Below, in pieces: positions 22,915 through 33,736 of a stretch of 64,000 nucleotides of DNA. The translations under genes and the position numbers were made by a program. Origin of the DNA: Astrocystis sublimbata. Lineage: Eukaryota > Ascomycota > Sordariomycetes > Xylariales > Xylariaceae. Position 1 is the stretch's first letter. Every line of letters begins with the position of its first letter. The DNA lies in assembly GCA_022453515.1 (NCBI GenBank), contig JAJNNY010000007.1, positions 372,001 through 436,000 on the forward strand. The letters are read 5' to 3'. The notes beneath the pieces were generated by a model. It was not told the DNA's origin. It did no database searches and saw nothing but the letters and a program-made list of their open reading frames with translations.

Positions 22915-24506
22915 CGAGTACCGTACTGATCTGCGTAATGTGTTACAGTGGTCAGATTTCCGGATACTTCAACATGGCCGATTATGCCCGACGATTTGGT
23001 GATGCAGACGGCTCATTCAGTGCTGCGAAACAGGGCAGTATAGTCGGATTGCTGTCTGTCGGCTGTCTCATTGGTGCATTGATCGCCGGTAAGCTGGCCG
23101 ACTCGCTAGGCCGACGCATGGCCATCTCAGCCTTCGCGCTGTGGGCTATCGTTGGAAACATTATCGAGGTCTCTTCCGAGTATGCCTGGTACCAGTTCGC
23201 CATTGGACGCCTTGTCACCGGTGTTTCCATCGGCGCTCTGTCTGTTGTGGTCCCCATGTACCAGTCAGAAAGCAGCCCGACCATCATTCGCGGTGTACTT
23301 ATCTCGACATACCAGTTATTCATTACTCTAGGTATCTGGACTAGTTACCTGGTGGATTGGGGCACTCATCACATGGACTCCAGCGCCTCGTGGCGTATCC
23401 CTAACGGCCTGGGATTCCTGTGGTCTCTCATCTTGGGACTTGGCATCCTCTTCCTCCCCGAAAGCCCACGTTATGCCTATGCCCAGGGCCGTACAGAAGA
23501 AAGCCGACGCACCATTGCCCGTCTAGCCGGCGTCGACGAGAATGACCCTGTGGTCAACAGTCAGATCAACGAAATACAAAACAAAGTTAAGGAGGAGAGT
23601 GTGCAGGGAAAAGCCAGACTGGTCGAGGTTTTCACTGGTCCTCGTATGCTCTATCGAACATTGTTGGGAATAGTCCTGCAGGCTGGCCAACAGCTTACTG
23701 GCGCAAACTTCTTCTTCTACTACGGTACTACGATTTTTGAGGCAACAGGACTTGGCGACAGCTACGTGACCCAGATCATTCTGGGAAGTGTCAATGTCCT
23801 TTTCACATTCGTTGGTCTTTATGTTGTCGCAAAGGTGGGCCGACGAAAGGCGCTCATGACCGGTGCCGGTTGGATCTTCATCTGCTTCATGTATGTCTTC
23901 ACGAACTTGTTTACTTTGAACGAAACTGACCCAACCCCTCTAGCATTTACACCTTTGTTGGTACATTTGCTTTGGACCCTGAAGACCCCAGGAAGACACC
24001 AGGACCTGGTGCAGCCCTCATCGTTTTCTCCGCTCTCGCCATTGCTGCTTTCGCGACCACTTGGGGACCTATCGTCTGGGCTGCTGTCGCGGAGATGTAC
24101 CCTACCCGCTACCGTGCCCCTGCTATGGCTCTTGCCACCGCGTCTAACTGGCTCTGGAACTTCCTCATTTCCTTCTTGTAAGTTCCCAATGCTCGCAGAC
24201 GCAATATCCAAGTATTAACCTTGTCACAGCACCCGATTCATCACCGACAAGATCCACTATTGGTACGGTTTGGTCTTCGCTGGTTCCACCTTGGCTCTCG
24301 TGTTCATCGTCTTCTTCTTCATGATCGAGACCAAGGACCGCAGCTTGGAGGAAATCGATACCATGTACTTGTTGCACGTGAACCCCATCCACTCGGCGAA
24401 TTGGGACGGAAGCAAAATTCCTTCCGACTCTCTCCCAAGCAGCGTCCATGGGAACGACATAGCTCAAGAACACGCTGAGGCTCCCAAGGAGACCGCTGCT
24501 GTATGA
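22693..24506 (+). CDS. MFS monosaccharide (hexose) transporter
   Basis: Plasma-membrane sugar/proton symporter of the MFS sugar porter family. Four exons join in phase: 22693..22850, 22949..23890, 23944..24177, 24230..24506, giving 536 aa. Twelve hydrophobic segments are expected. Signature motifs are all visible: GGFMFGY in helix 1, GKLADSLGRRMA in the loop between helices 2 and 3, RLVTGVSIGALSVVVPMYQSE, PESPRYAYAQGR at the end of the first half, QQLTGANFFFYYGTTIF in helix 7, VAKVGRRKALMTG, and ETKDRSLEEIDTMY after helix 12. This set resembles fungal glucose transporters of the Hxt/Rgt/Hgt-1 group. Intron 1 (22851-22948) contains an (ATC)n run. The exact sugar and affinity cannot be told from sequence. 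Confidence 0.9.
22885..22915. repeat. (ATC)n microsatellite inside transporter intron 1
   Basis: About ten consecutive ATC triplets within the first intron of the sugar transporter. Its position between donor and acceptor means length changes would not affect the protein. Confidence 0.85.
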
Positions 24507-25282
24507 ACGTTTGGATAGTTGCCTCACCGAGGAATTACTTTGACTTTTACGATATATACCAAATCAAGTAGTCAGGCGGACGGTCATTTTTCCAAAAACA
24601 ACTAGTAATTTGTTACCATCTCATCCCAACATCTACGTGATATCTGTATACATCAGTAGTTACATGTGAAATATCTATGCATATGCATCCCCAGGAAATT
24701 ATAATTTGCGCCACAGTTGAACTATTAATGGTCAATTTCCCCCTTGTTTAGGATAATTAATCACAAGCCGATTCGGCAATAGTAACATATGCATCTACAA
24801 GTCGAAGATAACCGCTGTCTGGTCTGATCAAATGCTTACGACAAGATGATTATCTCGCAAATAATTGTTCGAAGCACAAATGTACCTATGTTTCACTACC
24901 TTGTTCAAAGGTTCCATAGCCAGAACAATCTCTCACTATATACATGCGGCAAGATAGTGCTAATGAGTTTTAAATTGAATGATGTACGAATAAAGCTGCT
25001 GTAAAAGTAAGTAAATCAACGTAATGGATTATCCCTGAACTTAACTAGACCAGCTTGTCAAGTTGCTTGAAACGCGTCGAATGCGCTTCTGGTGTGCGGT
25101 ATAGGAAGCCCGCGTTAGGTCCCTGAAATCTACAGAACAATCCATTAACAACAAGGTCATCTTTGAACGGAGAGGAGTGTTGGTAAGAGAAACGTGGTCC
25201 GATATATGTAGGTTTTACGGTTAGAAACCGCACTGATTTGCTGTGCTGCGAGCCGTTGTTGTTGCTAAGACTTTAGTGATAC
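24507..25282. other. Intergenic region, no gene seen
   Basis: AT-rich spacer of about 0.8 kb between the transporter and the small minus-strand ORF. Stop codons are dense in all frames, and no repeat or RNA gene was recognised. Confidence 0.4.
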
Positions 25283-25522
25283 TTATTTTTTGCTTGAGCT
25301 TGACGGTTTTTTGTCCTTGCTGGAGCCTGACTTAGCATTGCCCGTAGTATAGCCCGAGTAAGCGACGGTCTTGCTAGCGCTTGCGGGGTTCTCAGCTGGT
25401 GGATGCTGCGCCTGGAATTTTGGTAGATTTTGTTGATACTGGTACTGGGGAACGTTCTCGGCGTACATTTGCATACGAGTGGGGTTTCCACGCTCGTCGT
25501 ATTCCACAGGGTATCGAGGCAT
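25283..25522 (-). CDS. Small hydrophilic protein, hypothetical
   Basis: ORF of 79 aa starting in a good context (aaaATG). The N-terminal half is Tyr/Pro/Gln-rich (PQYQYQQNLPKFQ) and the C-terminus is a Lys/Ser tail (KDKKPSSSSKK). No domain, signal peptide or membrane segment is visible. Composition is coding-like and distinct from the AT-rich flanks, which is the main argument that it is real. Function unknown. Confidence 0.42.
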   Translation of the reverse strand: MPRYPVEYDERGNPTRMQMYAENVPQYQYQQNLPKFQAQHPPAENPASASKTVAYSGYTTGNAKSGSSKDKKPSSSSKK

Positions 25523-26112
25523 TTTATCGGCAAAGAATCGGTAATTGCTATATAGATTGTGGTTTTTTAGCTGTTGGATTGGTCGATTTAGGTGATGTTG
25601 TTGTTGGTTGACTGGTTCAAAATGATTATCATCTCAGCTGCCATAAGCCTATCTAATTATACCAGATTGACTCAGAACAATGCTTATTGTGCACCAATTC
25701 CATCTCATTGTTTCTCCATTACAATCACTCATGAACAATCGTAAACCTATATTCTCTGGTTCGCCGTCTTTTATTGCCTGTTTCTGTTCTTTATTTTCCA
25801 CAAGCCTCTGTTGCTCACAATCTCTTTGTTTCAATTAATGCACATTGTCATCTTTTATCTTGCTATGGGCTTATCCTTCGTTGAACCCTTCTCCTAATCT
25901 TGCTATACACATCTATATATTCTGACTCATGCGTTGCCAGCTTCTCGTAGAGACAATGGTCATAGATTTATCAAACATAAAAGGGTAGCATAGTATGCTC
26001 GCTGAACGCGCAAATCCTAACGCATATCACCTTATTATACCCATTGTACGATCAAGCGAGGCATCATCTCTCAAATTCCTGCTCAGCTGTCACAACCATT
26101 TTCAACACAGAA
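25523..26112. other. Intergenic region, no gene seen
   Basis: AT-rich spacer between two divergent small genes; it must contain both promoters. No convincing ORF or repeat. Confidence 0.35.
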
Positions 26113-27156
26113 ATGGAGTCAACTAATGATCATGAGATCGGGTCGGTTTACAACAGTAGACCATATCACGCCATATCTATTTCGGACGATGGTGCTGACG
26201 ATGATGTTCGAGTTTGGCAAGATGGGCCTTCATTTTCCGACTTCGATAGCCCTCCAGTAAATCAGTTCCAAGCAGTCGAAGTCGAAGTCAAGAACGAGGA
26301 AAACCTTGGTATCAATGCAAACAACCTAATACAGGATTCATTTTCAGATCCAAATAAAACAATCGAAAATTGGATAGACGCCACTGACAACTCCCAAAGT
26401 CACATTGACCCTAGCACCGGGAAATTGACAAATGAAGCATTTCGCGAAAGGGAAATCCATCACATCATCAATGAGACTATAAGAAATCTCACACATGTTT
26501 CTCAATTCTTATTGAAGCTTGAGGTTCGCGCAGGGAAGACTACAAAAGAAGCAATCCGCCAAACGCTTGATGCCACAACGGACACTCGTTATAAGACGCC
26601 TGATACCGACGGTGGCCCTCCAGATTTTGACAAACTCGAAGAATTGAGGTACATGTCAAGGGACATCTATAAACGACTATATCTAGTTGATCGACACTGG
26701 CGGAACATGTCGCGTAAGGCTCTCGAATCCGATGGACGCAATCCTAGTGTTGAAATCTTAGGGGACAAGGATGTCAAAAGATGGGTCGAGGAAGAAATCA
26801 GGGTAAATAATCTTTCGACAGAAGAGACCTTGTTTTTTACCGTCAAGGATTTATCTTATCAAAGAAGCTTTAGAGATTGGGTTACCTATCTTGAGAAACT
26901 TGGCAATTTTGGAAAGCACCTTAGCGACCAAAACAAGCTCGTAAATCTCGCCTGGCGGTTTCTCGATCGTAGTTTGCGCCCACCGAGGCCTGTGAATCCA
27001 ACGACAGTGGAACAGTTCATTGCAGACCTTGACCAAAAAAGGAGGAGTGGCGCTTGGGATGAAATTCGCAAGAACCCAAAAAGGCAGGAGGAGGATGACC
27101 TAGAAGCGTTGAAGCTTTTGAAAAGGTACTGGTCCTCGAGGAACGCGCCAATTTGA
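26113..27156 (+). CDS. Gag-like hypothetical protein
   Basis: Single-exon ORF of 347 aa from ATG 26113 (an in-frame ATG at 26044 would add 23 residues). The N-terminal 80 residues are acidic and low-complexity. The C-terminal third contains FRDWVTYLEKL, LAWRFLDRSLRPPRP and TTVEQFIADLDQKRRSGAW, a pattern I associate with the capsid-like gag region of fungal LTR retrotransposons. No zinc knuckle, protease, reverse transcriptase or integrase follows, and I see no LTRs. It could be a retained (domesticated) gag, a solo remnant with an intact frame, or an unrelated helical protein. The gag reading is an inference from motif spacing, not proof. Confidence 0.55.
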   Translation: MESTNDHEIGSVYNSRPYHAISISDDGADDDVRVWQDGPSFSDFDSPPVNQFQAVEVEVKNEENLGINANNLIQDSFSDPNKTIENWIDATDNSQSHIDPSTGKLTNEAFREREIHHIINETIRNLTHVSQFLLKLEVRAGKTTKEAIRQTLDATTDTRYKTPDTDGGPPDFDKLEELRYMSRDIYKRLYLVDRHWRNMSRKALESDGRNPSVEILGDKDVKRWVEEEIRVNNLSTEETLFFTVKDLSYQRSFRDWVTYLEKLGNFGKHLSDQNKLVNLAWRFLDRSLRPPRPVNPTTVEQFIADLDQKRRSGAWDEIRKNPKRQEEDDLEALKLLKRYWSSRNAPI

Positions 27157-27771
27157 GAGGTGGAGATCATGAGTTTTATAGCTCACACATGGTAATCATG
27201 TAATTTATCTAGATTGAATGTAAGCCTTGAAGGCTGATCCTGACGAACTATTAATTCCCAAAGGCTAGAATGGCAGCTCCAATCCGTGTATGATTTGAAA
27301 CATGAAACAATGCAATAGACAACTAACTCCTACCTACCTAGGTAGGTACCTAAGTTTATCTATAACCTTCATGCGCGGGTGCATCTCTCAACTCATTATT
27401 TCAATTTTGTTGAATCAGTTCCCAAACTTTCAAAGGGATTCAACTCTTCCGTTCAGCAACGAATTTGAAGGTTCTTTGACAAGTTCCAAAGGAGTAGCAC
27501 AAGGGTGTGGGAATAGGGGTCCCGGTCGCTAAGGATAACGAAAACCATCACAGATACATAATAAACCAAAGCATTCCTTCTTTTGTCCTATTCTTTTGGA
27601 TGAGTACAGCAATGACAAGCAACGGCAGTCTTTGTTAGCGTGTATTATTTCAACTACTAGATTTCCATTTTCCCTTAATCATTGGCACGGGGTTATGTCT
27701 GCTCTCCTATCGTCAGAGTTGGACTAATTACTTTGTTGTCCTTGATTGATCGACCAAATACTTGCCATAAC
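27157..27771. other. Intergenic region, no gene seen
   Basis: Spacer after the gag-like gene. It contains a palindromic TACCTAGGTA cluster near 27335-27352. No ORF with support. Confidence 0.4.
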
Positions 27772-28233
27772 ATGACAGGGCATGTGTCTGACCCGATGGA
27801 TACAACTCCTCTCCTCGCTGACTCGAAAACCCGCGAACGTCAACTATGCAAGCAACCACCAAGACTGCTTGTTCCACCATATCATGGACCCTCGACTGGG
27901 CAGATCACGAATGGGGGCAATTGCCTAATCACACCAAATGTTGACAGGAGAAGTAGCAGTAGCGACTTGGCGGTCGCGTCGTCTAGCAGTACTAGCAACT
28001 GCCTTGATTGTCTGGAGCAAGGTCTCGACCAAAATCTTCAACCATCTCACCTACGAAGTCATCAGTGCATCCATAGGGAAGGGAGAATTAGGTATAACAC
28101 CGCCGTTGGCGCCTACCTTAGGGCTTTCATGCACCTTCTAAGTGTGAGTATTGTCTCATTAGTCATCTTTCTGTTGAGTATCTACGTTCAAGCAAACTTG
28201 CACGGGAACATACCTCAGCATGGTCGGCTCTAA
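27772..28233 (+). CDS. Possible small single-pass membrane protein
   Basis: ORF of 153 aa from ATG 27772 (an alternative ATG at 27796 begins MDTTPLL). The N-terminus holds an acidic dileucine-like sorting motif (TTPLL), the middle is Ser-rich, and near the C-terminus a hydrophobic segment (LLSVSIVSLVIFLLSIYV) could span a membrane. No known domain. It lies in a poorly coding region, so it may be fortuitous. Confidence 0.28.
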   Translation: MTGHVSDPMDTTPLLADSKTRERQLCKQPPRLLVPPYHGPSTGQITNGGNCLITPNVDRRSSSSDLAVASSSSTSNCLDCLEQGLDQNLQPSHLRSHQCIHREGRIRYNTAVGAYLRAFMHLLSVSIVSLVIFLLSIYVQANLHGNIPQHGRL

Positions 28234-29331
28234 ATATCTTCAGTAAAGAAAAATGATGTATGATATAGAAACGTAATTGAGTTTTTAGTGGAATCAAACG
28301 GAATGTATGATGGCTCTACCTATGGTCTTGAGTAGTTAATTATTTGTGAAAGTACGGAATGAGTAGGGGAAGTCAAAGTCTTTCGCTCATGCCTGATTGA
28401 CCATAACACTAACCTTGGGTGAACTTACCTTCAGTTCTAGAAGGCAAGTTCTAGCTTATCCCAACATCCAACTTGTTGCTATTGAATCTTCTTCCCCAAC
28501 ATGGTCCAGGCAGATGTCGTACCTCTCAAATGCGATCTCGGACTAGATTGTAACTTGCTTCCTTGCAGAGGAAGTCACGGCGAGGTAATTACTTACCTAC
28601 CCTAGCTTGAACGACTTGAAGCTTAACGCGCAAGCATTACTCTCCACGCTTCAACGTACTAAAAACAATTGTACATTGCTTGGCTGCCGTACTCTCCAAG
28701 TATGCCCTTCTGCACGCCGAACTTGACCCAAAGCTCATATCAATCCTGCTCACTCCCACCACTCACGTTTTGAAGTTCACGGGGGACACTTTCGGCTTGT
28801 TCCTACGCGTGTGTATCATCTTCAGGTCAGTCTGTGGTTCTTCGAACTAACTCTTGCCTTTTTCAGACCTGCCATACACTACGTGATATCCTGCTTTCCC
28901 CAAACATTCTTCACAACTTCCCCAAGAAAACAACCATATTTAGTCAATAAGGCTACTTGGTAGGTGCTGTCTCTGTCACATTTAACGACCTGGGGCCTCG
29001 TTGTCACACCTTCACTCATACCTTCACTCACACCTTCACTCACGCCTTCACTCACGCCTTCACTCACGCCTTCACTCACGCCTTCACTCACGCCTTCACT
29101 CACGCCTTCGCTCACGCCTTCACTCTGTGCCTTCGCTCTTAGTCTCTACACATTCATCCTGCACCTTCATCCTGCACCCATCGGTAAAGCGGTTATTTCC
29201 CGCACATCTCCTTACTGCCCCATAAGCCTCAATTTATCTTACTACATGATGCTGTGGCTTCTCTGAAAATAGCCAACATACTGTCATCTTAAGCCTCGCG
29301 AATTAGTGTTTCGTAACTGGTCATCAAACCC
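28234..29331. other. Intergenic region with a minisatellite
   Basis: About 1.1 kb, mostly without ORFs, containing the 12-bp tandem repeat listed separately and the promoter of the large GTPase gene. Confidence 0.4.
29009..29125. repeat. 12-bp tandem repeat, CCTTCACTCACG units
   Basis: About 9.75 head-to-tail copies. The first two have ATA or ACA endings, most of the middle copies are perfect, and one near the end has CTTCG instead of CTTCA. The unit is a multiple of three, so several frames stay open through it and give repetitive ORFs on both strands. It lies about 200 bp upstream of the large GTPase start. Confidence 0.9.
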
Positions 29332-32300
29332 ATGAAGACTGAGCCGGGATGTGATCGTCAGTCTACCTCGGCACCAGTGCATAGACAGAGATTAGCTTGG
29401 GCCGACAACACGGAAGTCGACGCACGCAGAAGACTGCTGATCCAAGAGCAAGCACTGGAGGTAGGTTTGACCTGCTGCGAGAAACTGATATTATCAATCG
29501 AGGAAAGATTTAGCAAAATCGCCCAGCATGGCAAACAATCGGCAGAGATTGTTTGGTCATCTGAGAGCCGGCGGGAATGGATACTTCAATGTCGTAAGTT
29601 ACATGAGACACTCTTCCATCTCAGACCTAACATTTTATATCGTTAGGTGACATTATTGAAGACCACGCGGATTTCAAAATCCTCGTAGGTGTCGCAGGCG
29701 CTACGGGCAGTGGGAAAACTTCCGCTTTGAACGCCTTGTTAGGTTTCAGAGACCTACTGCCTACGAACAACGAAGAGGCCGCGACAGCTGTACTATGCAA
29801 GGTGGCCTTCAACGATGATCCACGCCCCGAGTATGCATTTCGCTGCCACGTTACTTTCCAGAGCAAGGAAGCATTAGAGAACAAGCTACGACAGTTCTTT
29901 CGTGATCTCCAGATCAGAGACGACCTCGAGCAATCGCACAGTGGCTCCAATGAAGATCAGGAGGCTCTTCGCGAGATCGAAAGTGTGCTTCTCCCTACTC
30001 GCGAGATGATCAGCATCGTTTTCGGCTTGCAGGAAGAACAAATCCGAGCGTTGGGCTTAGAAGGGGTACTTAAGTCAAACACCGAAGCTATGGCACTTTT
30101 GGGGACTGTAAACAAGATCAACAGCGGGGGAGTTGAAGAGATCTCTAGCATGATGAAACCCTACATGGACTCAACAATTGCAGCTCACGGCAATGATTCT
30201 GATGCAACCTTTGCGGCATGGCCGCTCATTGAGCAGGTGGAACTGTTTGTGAAATCGGACATTTTGCACAATGGGATTGTCTTGGTTGATTTGCCAGGGT
30301 TAGGAGATGCTGTGGAAAGTCGGGCATTGGTCGCGGAACGGGCTTTCAACCAACTGACTTCGACCCTGATCGTCACCCAAGCTGCTCGGGCAGCAGATAA
30401 CTCTACCGCTGTTAGTCTGATGTCTAAACATCACGAGATGGCCATGATGATGGATGGGAAGTTCCAAAAGGAGACATTCTGTGTATGTGTCTCTCAAATT
30501 GACCAGATCGACCGTGGAGCAGCCTTGAGGAAGCAGGATGCGAAAACGAATATCGATCTTCAGAGGTGTCTCGAGGAAGAAACAGAACTGAAGCGCAGTC
30601 TCAAGTTCAACTACCAAGAGAAGAAACGCGCGAAGACCACCTTGAGCAAATTACGCAGAGCAATCAAAAAGCAACAAGGCTTGTCCAGTAAGTGAGATTT
30701 GAGAACAAAGATTATCGCTGTAGAATATTGCTAACCTACCTATGATAGACAGAACAGGGAACAATCCAGACAAATTAGCGGCCACTCATACTTTGTTGGA
30801 GAGACTCAAGGGGGAAAGGAACGCGCAGAGACAGCTGATTACTGAAGTCTCCCGGAACATCAAGAGAAGAAAACGACGTCTGCCGGAACTCGATAGTGCC
30901 ATTACATTCACCTGTATCCAAGCAAGAAATGACTTTTTGCGAGAGCGTATCGATTCAGACTTTCGAAAACGCCAGGCTCGATTCGCTACGATGGCTCCCG
31001 GAATGAATGATGCTCATGATGGCCGAGGTGCAGTTTGCCCAACAAGCGCAAAGGCATTTTGGAAGTGTGAGGATAAGGGTAGACTCTCTGGGTTTCCAAG
31101 TGGGCGTTACACAGGAATCCCTGGTCTAGCAAGCTGGATCCGCGACTCGACTATCCCTAAGCGTCAAGCGCACGTTGAAGATCTTCTCAACAGGCTACAG
31201 GCACAATACAACACCATACAGCTATGGTCACAAGATAAGTGCAAGCTTAGTGACACGCCTATCACCAAGGAAGATTTCGAGAAAGAGGTTCTCGCCGACG
31301 TCATGAAGACTATGGAATAAGTACTAAGCACCCAGATCTATCAAAAATTGGTTGATATAATCTAACGTATCGCAGAGTTTGACATCGTATTGGTCCTTGC
31401 TAACCGCCGAGATCAATAAAATGAACCCCCTCCCTGACAAGCAAGCAGCTCTTGGTCAATGCCCCGACATGTGCCGCGAGGCTGTCATGGGCTGGTCCTA
31501 CAAGAAACCAGATGACAAAGCTTCCATTGATAAAGTGCATTGGTCGACCTATAAGGCAAACCTTAGCAGGTCGGGTGGAAAGTTCGTGAGTAAAGCAGGG
31601 GCTGACCCCCATGAGTACAATTGGTTGGGTGATATGTGAGTGTCCAAAAGCTGAGGTAATTCAACTGAGTCGAACTAACGATTGTCTAGCTCGAATGTTC
31701 TTTTCACCGTTTTTGTGAAAGACTGGAATCAAGCTTTGAACCACGACATACCTAACTTGACGAACGTAGCGTGGCCAAAGATTGATGAAGTCTGGGATGA
31801 GTTCAACGCTAACTTGAAGTCGAATGTTGAGAAATTCGAGACAAGACTACTTCCTGAGTTGGAGAATGAGAAACTGAACCTCGACACTATCAAAGTGAAC
31901 ATCAAGAACAGAGTGCGCCGGGCTTTGAGACGAGTCTCGGATCATGCGAGAGCGTCGCACCCTACCATTATGGGCAGAGTTCAGTCAGAGTGGTGCGAAC
32001 CATTCAGACGCGCACTTGAAATAAAAGGTAAGTTTGGCTTTCGCCTCGCAATCGGACAAATGTTAATGTTTCTCGCAGGCAACGGTTCTCATAAGTCGCG
32101 ACAAGAACTCCTGGTGGAATTTGCGAGGGAGCAGAGCGGCAAGGCGTTTGAAACTGCGTACAAAGAACTACAAGACAAATTGCAGGAGGGGTTTGACCGA
32201 CTGGGACAGGACCTAGATGCCATATCCAACATTGCCATCAAACAGCTTCGGGCTCATATCAGCATGCTACTAGACAAGCTCCTTGAGCCAAAAAACCTGG

Positions 32301-32620
32301 CTCTCCAGATGAAAGCGGTCACTGAAGAGAGAGAACGCATACAGCGATACATTCAGGCCACACTTTCCGTGTGGGATGCCCATTGGGACTATTCGCATAT
32401 TGCTAGCAAGACACCTGTAGGGGTGCCAGACCAGTCGATCCCACGAGAGTATCGACATAGCAGGACGGAATTTGAGACATTGGAAGACGATGTCTCCAAA
32501 GCAGGACCGGAATCGGATACCGACTCATGCCTGGAAGACAGTAGTGACGATGAAGACGATGCTGAGGCTAAGGACATTTCAGTCGACTATGAGGATGAGA
32601 AGATGGAGGTGGACAATTAG
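29332..32620 (+). CDS. Large SLIP-GC-like GTPase, possibly interrupted by a stop
   Basis: Dynamin-superfamily-like P-loop GTPase resembling nuclear GTPase SLIP-GC (NUGGC). Proposed exons: 29332..29593, 29647..30687, 30749..31320, 31376..31635, 31690..32027, 32079..32620. The G domain has a Walker A GATGSGKT at residues 105-112 and a G3 motif DLPG at 302-305. The G4 motif is unusual, SQID instead of T/NKxD. Lys-rich coiled coils (residues 380-500) and a helical C-terminal half follow, ending in a strongly acidic tail (SSDDEDDAEAKD). Problem: exon 3 ends with an in-frame TAA (31318-31320) directly before the best donor (GTACTA). Weaker in-phase donors at 31288 or 31300 would avoid it. Intron 5 (32028-32078, 51 bp) is a multiple of three with no stop, so retention keeps the frame. 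Gene or recent pseudogene. Confidence 0.7.
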
Positions 32621-33142
32621 GTTGCTCGCCTCTCAGAACCTACGCATAAAAGATCCAATGTGAATTTTCATAAAAGTCTGCTGGGGTTGACGGAGGGTGT
32701 CGGAGGGTGTTTGTGAGGGGCTTGGGTGGATGGGTCGCGGTTCATTGCGTCGCGAAAAGGTCGGAGACAAAAAAGAACAAAAAAGAAGAAGAATTGAGAT
32801 GGAGGACACACTGCTTGCACCTTTCTAAGCGAATGATTTGGTCGGATGACCACTCTTCTGTTCTGCTGACAGAAAGGTTATTTCACATCTGCGCTGGTTA
32901 CATGGCGATCAGCAACACACATACGTTATGCGATGATTTTTTGCACTTTATATCTAGGTACCGGGAACTAGCAATTAGCAAGAACTATGCGATGATTTTA
33001 CTCAATAAGTTTCGATACTCAAAGACCAGTTGTTTGTTCACTTGCAGTCCGTACAGATAAGCAGTAATATTCGCATGTGCACGGTAAAGGTTTGAGTTGA
33101 ATGCGAGTCGATTGATCAGCATAAGTCGCTGCCGTATCTAAG
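32621..33142. other. Intergenic region, convergent 3' ends
   Basis: About 500 bp between the converging 3' ends of the GTPase and the membrane-protein gene. ORFs here are short and overlap AT-rich DNA; none is supported. Confidence 0.4.
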
Positions 33143-33736
33143 CTATCTACGACCTGCAAAGGGGAGCCAAGCCCATTGAGTGCCGGGGCGCAGCTTGTCT
33201 ATGCTTCGGTCTGTCGTCCACAATACCCACCCAGCGACATGGTCCATCAGGCCTTTTACCGGCCTCAATATCGGTAGCACGACTCTCGCCAACATGTCAT
33301 TCACCACGAACCGCGCGCGAATCCCCCACTCCAGGGTCTTGGGCCGACTCGCGGCCCAGGCGACGGGCGAGTGGATGAGGCCGACCCAGCCGAGCCGGAC
33401 GAGGCCGAAGTTGAGCAGGGTGCGGACCTCGGGATAGCTCACAAACCACAGCGGCAGGGCGGCGGCGGGAAACAGAAAGCGCCAGTCGAGGGCGGCGGCG
33501 ACGACGAAGACGGACCACAGCGTCCAGGCGAGGTGCACGTTCCAGTGCAGGACGTCGGAGCCATTGACGACAAGCCCTTCGCGCAGGACCTCGGCGGCGA
33601 GAAGGCAGAGGACGACGAGGTACAGGGTCGCGGACCATCGGGCTACGCGAAGCAGGAGGCGCCACGAGTGCAGGATGTGGAGGGTCAGGACCGCATTCCA
33701 GATCAGCAGGGCTAGGATAATAGCGAAGACGAGCAT
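33143..33736 (-). CDS. Multi-pass membrane protein of unknown function
   Basis: Single-exon ORF. From ATG 33736 it gives 197 aa beginning MLVFAIILALLIWNAVL; an upstream in-frame ATG at 33826 adds a 30-residue basic stretch (KKIKKPNKKRK-like), less typical. About four hydrophobic segments can be seen: at the start, around ATLYLVVLCLLAAEVL, around LAWTLWSVFVVAAALDW, and FLFPAAALPLWFVSY. The C-terminal part is amphipathic (WVLWTTDRSIDKLRPG). GC-rich third positions contrast with the flanks and support coding. No family recognised. Confidence 0.6.
   Translation of the reverse strand: MLVFAIILALLIWNAVLTLHILHSWRLLLRVARWSATLYLVVLCLLAAEVLREGLVVNGSDVLHWNVHLAWTLWSVFVVAAALDWRFLFPAAALPLWFVSYPEVRTLLNFGLVRLGWVGLIHSPVAWAASRPKTLEWGIRARFVVNDMLARVVLPILRPVKGLMDHVAGWVLWTTDRSIDKLRPGTQWAWLPFAGRR

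Noticed and set aside
28879..29266. Repetitive ORFs on both strands (SEGV- and TPSL-type repeats)
   Set aside because: Direct translation of the 12-bp minisatellite. The unit length, not coding selection, keeps them open.
29332..32620. Splitting the large GTPase into several separate genes at the stop and introns
   Set aside because: Exon phases match throughout, introns are canonical, and the helical C-terminal part is typical of one large GTPase. Kept as one locus with a noted stop.
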